A stretch of DNA of 30,662 nt from CAYUVF01 sp964448045. Lineage in GTDB: Bacteria; Bacteroidota; Rhodothermia; Rhodothermales; Salinibacteraceae. Positions 24,922 through 30,662 of the stretch are shown piece after piece. The stretch is taken from assembly GCA_964448045.1 (NCBI GenBank), contig CAYUVF010000057.1, forward strand, positions 1 to 30,662, given 5' to 3'. Positions within the stretch are counted from its first letter, which is position 1, and each line of letters begins with the position of its first letter. The notes under the pieces are model-generated. The model searched no databases. It was not told the DNA's origin and was given only the letters and a program-made list of their open reading frames with translations. Made by a program: the position numbers and the translations under genes.

Positions 24922-27900
24922 TTAGTTGACCGGCTGGTAGAAGCGGACCCAGTCGTACTCGGAGCGGACGGGGAAATTGCTGTCGTCCACCTCACCGGCG
25001 AAGCTCGGCGCATCCGACACCCACAGATTCATCATGATCTGCATCTCCAAGTTGGGAATCTGATCGGGATTCGCGCCTTCCACGGTGGCCTGCTTCACGA
25101 GCTGGCCGTCGCGGTACCACTTGATCTCGCCGGGCAGCCACTCGAAAGCGTAATTGTGGAACTCCTCCGAGGCGTCGTAGCTGAGTCCGACGGGCTCTGG
25201 GAACGGCGGCACTTGAAAGGCATCGTTGTTGGCGGCGCCTTCGGGGCCCGGGTTGTAGTAGATGTTGGTGAGCATCGAGCGGTTGTTCTTGCCCACCACT
25301 TCGATGTCGATCTCCTGCCACGGGTTGAACCGGAAGGCGAAGAACGAGGACACCGTGCCGCTGGGCCCGGCCGATTTCATCCGCACCTCGTAGCAGCCGT
25401 AGCTGTAGAAGCCGTCCTGGTTGTCGGTGCGCAACTCGGCGCCGGTGTAGGACCGATCCTGAAACTGCTCTTTTTTCAAGGTGAGGACCATCTTGCCGTC
25501 TTCATACGAGATGTTTTCGGGGCGGAACTGGGCCAGATTGCCCTGGAACGTGTGCGTGCCGCGGTCCCAGAAGTCGTCGTTGGGCGCATCGAAGTCGTCC
25601 TCGAAAAAGAGCTCATAGCCCTCGCCGCACGCGCTCTGGACGGCCCCGCCATCATCCGAGCCGAGGTCTTCATCGGAGTAGATGATGTCGTCGATGGTGA
25701 TGGTGAAGGTTTCGGCGGGCAGGTTGCCGACGGCGAAGACAAGGTTGGCGATGCGATTGGACAGCTCGCCATCGCCGCCACTATTTACGGCGTTGTCATC
25801 GGCGAAGGCGCTGAGGGGCACGCTGATGCGCGTGTAGCCCGACGTGCTGGGCTCGATGACATGGTCGTACTGAAACTCATCGTCCACAGCCCCGCTGCCA
25901 TCGTAGCTGCCGTTGCCGTCCTGGTCTTCCTGCAGGTTGATCTCCAGCGTGTAGGTGGAGGTCGCGTTGGACTTGACATACATCGTGAAGTACGGATCGC
26001 TGCCGAGATCGCTGACGTCGATGCCGTCCGTGTCTTTACCGAAGCCAGCGAATCCGCCACCGCCTCCGCCCTCGATCGTGGCAGCGATCGCCGTGGCGCC
26101 GCTGCTTTCCGTCGGGACGTCGCCGCTCTCGGCCAGGCCGATCCCGGCGCCGCCGCCGGCGAAGGTAAAGTACTCGCCGTCTTGGATGCCGTCCTCGAAG
26201 TCGTCGTAGATGATCTGGCCGTCACCGTCGTCATCGCCGCGGAAGGGCTCGGTGCCCCCGTCTCCGCCGCCATCATCGCTGAGGTCTTCATCGGAGTAGA
26301 TGATGTCGTCGATGGTGATGGCGAACGCCTCGGCAGGCAGGCCGCCGATGGCGAAGACGAGGTTGGCGATGCGATTGGACAGCTCGCCGTCGCCGCCGTT
26401 GTTCACGGCGTTGTCATCGGCGAAGGCGCTGAAGGGCACGCTAATGCGCGTGTAGCCCGACGTGCTGGGCTCGACGCGGAGTTCATGCTGGAACTCGTCG
26501 TCCACGGCGCCACTCCCGTCGAAGCTGCCGTTGCCGTCCTGGTCCTCCTGCAGGTTGATCTCCAGCGTGTACGGCGACGTGGCATTCGACTGGATGAACA
26601 TCGTGAAGTAGGGGTCGTTGCCAAGGTCGCTGACGTCGATGCCGGACACTTCAATTTCGCTGCCCACGCCTTTGCCGAAGCCGGCGAAGCCGCCGCCCCC
26701 GCCGCCGTCGATGGCGGCCTCCAGGGCGAGCATGCCATCGCTGTCCATGGGCACATCGTTACTCTCGGCCAGGTCGATCCCGGCGCCGCCGCCGGCGAAG
26801 GTAAAGTACTCGCCGTCCTGGATGCCGTCCTCGAAGTCGTCGAAGACGATTCGGCCGTCGCCATCGTCGTCGCCGCGGAAGTCGTCAGTCCCGCCGGAGT
26901 CGTCCACCACGGTGACGGTCTGCGTGGACGTGGCGGTGGCGCCTTCGTCGTCGGTGACGGTGAGCGAGACGGAGTAGTCGCCTGCGCTGGTGTAGGTGTG
27001 TGAGGGGGCCTCGCCCGTGGCGGTGGTGCCGTCGCCGAAGTCCCAATCGCGCGAAACGATCGCCCCGTCGTCAGTCGATTCGTCGGTAAAGCTGACGCTT
27101 TCGTCTACCGTGGGCTCGCTGGGCGTGAAGGTGAAGCGGGCTGTAGGTGCTGCGTTGCCGCCCCCGTCGTCTTCACCGGGGATGTCAGGGCGACGGGCGA
27201 GGCGGTCGATCAGAATGGTGCCGGTAAACGAATCGGAGCGGCCGAGGAAGTCCAGCGCGCCACCGTCGTTCACCAGAAACACGATTTCGCCGATGTTCGT
27301 CGGGTCGACGGGCTGGCCGTCGAACTGGACGAAGAGATCGCGGAAGTCGAAGTAGTAGTTCCGGTATTCGCCGTCGGCCGGGATCTCCTTGATGAGCGGA
27401 TCTGCGCTCGTGTTGGCATCCGGGAGGTCGCCGGCCTGGTTCAGGGCGGCGCGTACGATCGCCGGCGTCTCGCTCTCGGATGAGACCTGCATGCGCGCTA
27501 CGAGCACCGGCGTCTGCCCGAAGTCCACGACCTCGTCGAGTACGTGCACTACGCCGGGGAACTGCCCCGGTCCGCCAGTGCCGTTGCCCGTCAGCGACAA
27601 CTGCCCTTCGATGTTCCCAGCGCCGATGCCGTTGAAGCCGAAGATGCCCGTCCCCACATCACCCACGATGCCCATGCCCGCATAATCGGTAATGAGCTCA
27701 TCATCAAATCCAACCGATCCGACGAGCTGGATGGTCGTGTACTGACCGCTGGCTTCGAACAGCACCTTCTCGGTGAAGCTTGCAATCTCCTCGGGCGGGG
27801 AAAACGTCACGTTGAAGACGCTGCTTCCATCGGACGGCTCGCCGGTTTCCTCGGCGACTTCGATAGTGAAGGGCGCTGGCACCTCGGTGGGGCGGGGGCG

Positions 27901-28137
27901 GGCGTCCAGATCGGTGTAGGTAAGCGTGAGCTGCTGGGTGGTATCGGGCGTGCCCGGCGTGACCTCAAAACTGATGCGGGAGGTGTTGGGGGCGATAATG
28001 GTATCGCCGTCGTCGTTCACGCCGCCCTGGTCGCAGCCGGCCAGTACGCTGCCGGTGAACAGAGCGATTGTGAGCATGAGCAGGCTGAGCAGAGCGGTGC
28101 GGGTCGACGCGGTCGGAGTCGAAAAATCCATGTTCAT
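24922..28137 (-). CDS. Multidomain GH16 beta-glucanase (lichenase-like) with PKD and duplicated CBM-like domains
   Basis: A 1071-residue surface lipoprotein (SVLAGC, Cys35). Domains in order: an N-terminal region that includes a carbohydrate-binding-like module (about 130-320); a PKD domain (about 327-410, with DWDFGDGTTATGEAPSHTYTSAG); two near-identical modules at 420-619 and 632-825, each beginning with an EF-hand-like loop (GDDDGDG) and containing DQDGNGS; and the GH16 catalytic domain (about 830-1071). The active site is E942-I-D944-I-E946. Flanking YGCYEVRMKSAGPSGTVSSFF and PWQEIDIEVVGKN resemble bacterial lichenases, so beta-1,3-1,4-glucan or laminarin is the likely substrate. The modules resemble CBM11/CIA30-type beta sandwiches, an assignment I am less sure of. 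It is encoded 51 bp after susD. Confidence 0.93.
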   Translation of the reverse strand: MNMDFSTPTASTRTALLSLLMLTIALFTGSVLAGCDQGGVNDDGDTIIAPNTSRISFEVTPGTPDTTQQLTLTYTDLDARPRPTEVPAPFTIEVAEETGEPSDGSSVFNVTFSPPEEIASFTEKVLFEASGQYTTIQLVGSVGFDDELITDYAGMGIVGDVGTGIFGFNGIGAGNIEGQLSLTGNGTGGPGQFPGVVHVLDEVVDFGQTPVLVARMQVSSESETPAIVRAALNQAGDLPDANTSADPLIKEIPADGEYRNYYFDFRDLFVQFDGQPVDPTNIGEIVFLVNDGGALDFLGRSDSFTGTILIDRLARRPDIPGEDDGGGNAAPTARFTFTPSEPTVDESVSFTDESTDDGAIVSRDWDFGDGTTATGEAPSHTYTSAGDYSVSLTVTDDEGATATSTQTVTVVDDSGGTDDFRGDDDGDGRIVFDDFEDGIQDGEYFTFAGGGAGIDLAESNDVPMDSDGMLALEAAIDGGGGGGFAGFGKGVGSEIEVSGIDVSDLGNDPYFTMFIQSNATSPYTLEINLQEDQDGNGSFDGSGAVDDEFQHELRVEPSTSGYTRISVPFSAFADDNAVNNGGDGELSNRIANLVFAIGGLPAEAFAITIDDIIYSDEDLSDDGGGDGGTEPFRGDDDGDGQIIYDDFEDGIQDGEYFTFAGGGAGIGLAESGDVPTESSGATAIAATIEGGGGGGFAGFGKDTDGIDVSDLGSDPYFTMYVKSNATSTYTLEINLQEDQDGNGSYDGSGAVDDEFQYDHVIEPSTSGYTRISVPLSAFADDNAVNSGGDGELSNRIANLVFAVGNLPAETFTITIDDIIYSDEDLGSDDGGAVQSACGEGYELFFEDDFDAPNDDFWDRGTHTFQGNLAQFRPENISYEDGKMVLTLKKEQFQDRSYTGAELRTDNQDGFYSYGCYEVRMKSAGPSGTVSSFFAFRFNPWQEIDIEVVGKNNRSMLTNIYYNPGPEGAANNDAFQVPPFPEPVGLSYDASEEFHNYAFEWLPGEIKWYRDGQLVKQATVEGANPDQIPNLEMQIMMNLWVSDAPSFAGEVDDSNFPVRSEYDWVRFYQPVN
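25663..26244 (-). repeat. Second copy of a tandem in-gene domain repeat (GH16 gene)
   Basis: This stretch encodes residues 632-825 and repeats 26281-26880 in the same frame. The two copies share long identical DNA runs, for example 41 bases at their low-coordinate ends. This copy lacks 18 bp (six residues, EIEVSG or equivalent) present in the other. Confidence 0.9.
26281..26880 (-). repeat. First copy of a tandem in-gene domain repeat (GH16 gene)
   Basis: It encodes residues 420-619, from FRGDDDGDGRIVFDDFEDG to IIYSDEDL. The high DNA similarity to 25663-26244 points to a fairly recent duplication or ongoing gene conversion within the gene. Confidence 0.9.
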
Positions 28138-28188
28138 ATCAGCAAAGCAGTGGGATAAAGCGATGGGACGGCAGCGCAGCGGAGCACG

Positions 28189-29781
28189 CTAATAGCCGGG
28201 GTTCTGCTGGAGCACGCCGTCGCTGAGGTCGATCTCGCGTTGCGGAATCGGCATCCGTTCGTGCGTTCCGGCGACGAAGCCGGCATCACTCAGCACTTCG
28301 GCAGCGCGGCCCTGGCGCACGAGGTCGAAGAAGCGGAGGTCTTCCATCGCCAGTTCGAGGCGCCGCTCGCGGTAGATGGCTTCGCGGAGCTCGCTCTGGT
28401 TCGTCGTAGTGATGTCGGGCAGCACGCCAGTCGGGTCGTTGGCCGGGTTGGCGTCGTCATCGCGAGCCCGGGCGCGAACGCGGTTCAGCGATTGAAGTGC
28501 GGCCTGCACGTTGCCGTTTTCGTTGGCGGCCTCAGCGTGCCAGAGCAGCACGTTCGCGAGCCGGATGTAGCGCACGTTACTCGGCCCCGCAAAAATACCC
28601 TGGCCGTTGTTCTGTGGGTATTCGGATTGCGGGATCCAGATCTTCTCGTTGTGGTAGCCCGATCGGCTCGCGCCGCCGTCGACCACGGTGCCGTCCGGCA
28701 TTTCCTCGCCGTCGAAGATGACCGTGGCATCGAGGCGCGGGTCGTTGCTGTCGAAGGCGTCCACGAGGTCCTGCGTCGGGTTCTTAAAGCCGAAGCCCCA
28801 CGTCGAGCGGCTGGCCTGGTAGACATTCCCGAAGTAGCCTTCGAGCTGGTTCGGGAGCGTGGCGTAGTTGATTTCGAAGATGGAGCCGGGCCCGTGTTCA
28901 CCACTCGTCCGGAAGATGCTGGAGAAGTCGGGTGCCAGTTGGTATTCGCCCGAGTTGATCACGGTTTGCGCGAGCGTTTCGGCCGGGCCCCAGTCTTTCT
29001 GGAAGATGTGGGCCTTCACCAGCAGCGCCTGCGCCGCGCCGCGGGTGGCGCGCCCGTACTGCGACGAGCCGCGCTGGCTCTTGGTGGGCAGCACCTCGGC
29101 AGCGGCCTGCAGGTCGGCCTCGATCTGGGCCCACACCTCGGGCTCGGGTGAGCGGGGCTGGTTGGCATCGCCGATCGTCACCTCGCCCTCGATCAGCACG
29201 ATGCCGGGGCCGCTGTTCGTCTCCGGCTCCATGCCGAAGGCCTGCAGCAGGTAAAAGTAGGCGTAGGCGCGGATAAAGCGCGCCTCGGCGAGGATCTCAG
29301 CCTTCTCGCCTTCATCCATCTCGATGTCCGGCACATTGTTGAGGATGCGATTCGACCGCGTCACCGCCTCGTACAGGCTGCTCCACATCTTGGCGATGTA
29401 GAGGTTGCTGGGGTTGACGGTGAAGGTTTGCACGTCGTCGATGTCCGGCTGGTCGTTTTGGCTCTCGCCGCCCTTGAAGGCGTCGTCGGAGGCTACGTCA
29501 CCGAAGACCATGTCGTAGCCCGCGAGGAACTCGGGCGCGCCCTGGTAGGTGAGCCGCTTTTGCTGCTGGATCGCGGAGTAGGCGCCGGCGAGAGCGCGGT
29601 TGGCGTCATCGGCGGTGCGGAAGAAGTTGGCGGAGGTCTGCTCCCCTTGCGGCTCGATGTCGAGCATGCTGTCGCATCCGCTCACAACAAGCCCGAGCGC
29701 AGCAACCAGTGCGCTGGCGACGAGCAGGGCCAGGGACGAAGACAAACGAGAGAAGACCGTCGGAGTCGCAGGTGAAATCAT
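28189..29781 (-). CDS. SusD/RagB-family nutrient-binding lipoprotein
   Basis: A 530-residue lipoprotein (lipobox VVSGC, Cys36). It starts with the typical SusD pattern: CDSMLDIEPQGEQTSANFFRTADDANRALAGAYSAIQ, then WSSLYEAVTRSNRILNNV and ARFIRAYAYFYLLQAFG, the TPR-like helices that contact SusC. It ends with RERRLELAMEDLRFFDLVRQGRAAEVL, also characteristic, and a C-terminal NPGY. SusD caps the SusC barrel on the cell surface and binds glycan oligomers. The gene follows susC after 65 bp and precedes the GH16 gene by 51 bp, so the four genes are probably one operon. The ligand is presumably the beta-glucan product made by the GH16 enzyme. Confidence 0.95.
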   Translation of the reverse strand: MISPATPTVFSRLSSSLALLVASALVAALGLVVSGCDSMLDIEPQGEQTSANFFRTADDANRALAGAYSAIQQQKRLTYQGAPEFLAGYDMVFGDVASDDAFKGGESQNDQPDIDDVQTFTVNPSNLYIAKMWSSLYEAVTRSNRILNNVPDIEMDEGEKAEILAEARFIRAYAYFYLLQAFGMEPETNSGPGIVLIEGEVTIGDANQPRSPEPEVWAQIEADLQAAAEVLPTKSQRGSSQYGRATRGAAQALLVKAHIFQKDWGPAETLAQTVINSGEYQLAPDFSSIFRTSGEHGPGSIFEINYATLPNQLEGYFGNVYQASRSTWGFGFKNPTQDLVDAFDSNDPRLDATVIFDGEEMPDGTVVDGGASRSGYHNEKIWIPQSEYPQNNGQGIFAGPSNVRYIRLANVLLWHAEAANENGNVQAALQSLNRVRARARDDDANPANDPTGVLPDITTTNQSELREAIYRERRLELAMEDLRFFDLVRQGRAAEVLSDAGFVAGTHERMPIPQREIDLSDGVLQQNPGY

Positions 29782-29846
29782 GGGGACGTAGCGAGGTCGA
29801 GAAGATTCAGAGACGATGCCGCGAGGCAGGCGAGTCGGGGCAATGG

Positions 29847-30662
29847 CTAAAACTGGAAGTCGAGGCCTACGGTGTACGTGCGCGCTTGAGGGAAGACGCC
29901 CCGGTCGATGCCGCGGTCGAGCACGCCATTGCGCTCGCCGATCTCGGGGTCGAGCCCGCTGTAGCCGGTGAGCGTAAGCAGGTTTTTCCCGCCCACAAAG
30001 AGGCGCGCGGAGCGCACCGAGGCGCCGATCGACTCAAAGAGCCGCTCCGGGAGCGTATACCCGAGCGTCACGTTTTTGAGGCGCAGGTACGAGCCGTCGC
30101 GGACGTAGCGGTCGGAGAGGCGCGTGTTCTGGTTCGGGTCACTCACCGTGAGGCGCGGCATTTCGTTGCTCGTGCCGGGGCCGGTCCAGCGGTCGAGGGC
30201 GTCTTCTTCGAGGTTGAAGATGCCGGAGCCGAGCGTGTAAAACTCATACGCGGCGAAAAGCTCGTTGCCGGAAACGCCTTGCAGCAGAACGCGCAGGTCG
30301 ACGCCGCGGTACGTGACGCTGGCGTTGAGGCCATAGGTGAAGTCGGGGAACGGATTGCCGATGAACGTGCGGTCGCTGTCGTTGATGACGCCGTCGCCGT
30401 TCAGGTCCTTGAAGCGGATGTCGCCCGGTGCCGTACCGGCGGCCTGCGTAGCGTGCGCGTCCACCTCTTCCTGGGTTTGGAAGAGGCCGTCCGTCACATA
30501 GCCGTAGTACGACCCAATCGGCTGGCCGACGACGGTGCGCGTCACCGGTCCCTGGCGGTAGCCGCCGCCGGTGATGGCATCACTGTCGCCCAGGCTCTTC
30601 ACCTCGTTGGTTACCGTGCCGAGGTTGCCCTGTACCCGGTAGGTGAGGTCGCCGTCGAGCGC
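29847..30662 (-). CDS. SusC/RagA-type TonB-dependent transporter, C-terminal part (5' end beyond window)
   Basis: The frame is open to the window edge and gives 271 residues of the C-terminal barrel. It carries the SusC signatures GQPIGSYYGYVTDGLFQT, GDIRFKDLNGDGVINDSDRTFIGNPFPDFTYGLN, DGSYLRLKNVTLGYTLP and LFVGGKNLLTLTGYSGLDPE, and it ends with an aromatic residue (GLDFQF), as expected for BAM-assembled barrels. Plug, TonB box and signal peptide are outside the window. It forms the import channel that pairs with the downstream SusD and starts the beta-glucan locus visible here. Confidence 0.95.
   Translation of the reverse strand, partial: ALDGDLTYRVQGNLGTVTNEVKSLGDSDAITGGGYRQGPVTRTVVGQPIGSYYGYVTDGLFQTQEEVDAHATQAAGTAPGDIRFKDLNGDGVINDSDRTFIGNPFPDFTYGLNASVTYRGVDLRVLLQGVSGNELFAAYEFYTLGSGIFNLEEDALDRWTGPGTSNEMPRLTVSDPNQNTRLSDRYVRDGSYLRLKNVTLGYTLPERLFESIGASVRSARLFVGGKNLLTLTGYSGLDPEIGERNGVLDRGIDRGVFPQARTYTVGLDFQF

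Noticed and set aside
24574..27003. 809-codon plus-strand open frame opposite the GH16 gene
   Set aside because: It mirrors the repeat modules of the real gene and has a low-complexity Val/Ala/Gly composition with no recognisable domain.
1..30662. CRISPR array, prophage or insertion sequence
   Set aside because: No regularly spaced short repeats, no integrase, transposase or phage structural gene; the only repeats are short intergenic elements and the in-gene duplication.

Overview
The window looks like a chromosomal segment of a GC-rich bacterium of the Bacteroidota/Rhodothermota side, most likely a Rhodothermales or Salinibacter-type organism. The evidence is a SusC/SusD pair with glycan hydrolases, a second TonB-dependent receptor paired with a DUF4249-type lipoprotein, a Bacteroidota-style S8 peptidase with a large insert, few Shine-Dalgarno sites, and acidic proteins. 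The placement is inference; there is no rRNA or other decisive marker. No tRNA, rRNA, CRISPR array, transposase or phage gene was seen.

Layout. 1-2904 (+): uvrA, missing its N-terminus at the window edge, with an unusual acidic tail. 2912-6057 (-): DUF4249-like lipoprotein and TonB-dependent receptor. 6332-8292 (+): small acidic protein of unknown function and a secreted M24 metallopeptidase, the latter bordered on both sides by related G-rich intergenic repeats. 8293-8676: a 384-bp gene-free stretch built of inverted repeats. 8677-9471 (-): short-chain dehydrogenase.

9597-17930 (+) is an ion and amino-acid transport block: a two-TM potassium channel with two RCK domains, an SLC12-type cation-chloride cotransporter broken by a one-base shift in a run of nine Gs, an APC permease fused to a TrkA/RCK module (with a possible internal start for the module alone), a second APC permease, and a universal stress protein overlapping it by four bases. 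Nearly every transporter carries, or is coupled to, a soluble cytoplasmic regulatory domain. The block reads as a potassium/chloride/osmolyte homeostasis module and fits a halophile.

17938-18513 (-) is a DUF3124 lipoprotein. 18718-22150 (+) holds an exported TPR protein and an S8 subtilisin-like lipoprotein. 22188-30662 (-) is a polysaccharide utilization locus transcribed susC (cut by the window end) > susD > multidomain lichenase-like GH16 > GH3 beta-glucosidase. The two enzymes together point to a beta-glucan (mixed-linkage glucan or laminarin): SusCD binds and imports oligosaccharides, GH16 cuts the polymer and GH3 trims the products. A perfect 20-nt palindrome sits between the GH16 and GH3 genes.

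Most promising for a closer look are the RCK/Usp-linked transporter block, including the poly-G frameshift and the internal start in the APC-RCK fusion, and the recently duplicated calcium-loop-bearing domain of the GH16 enzyme.
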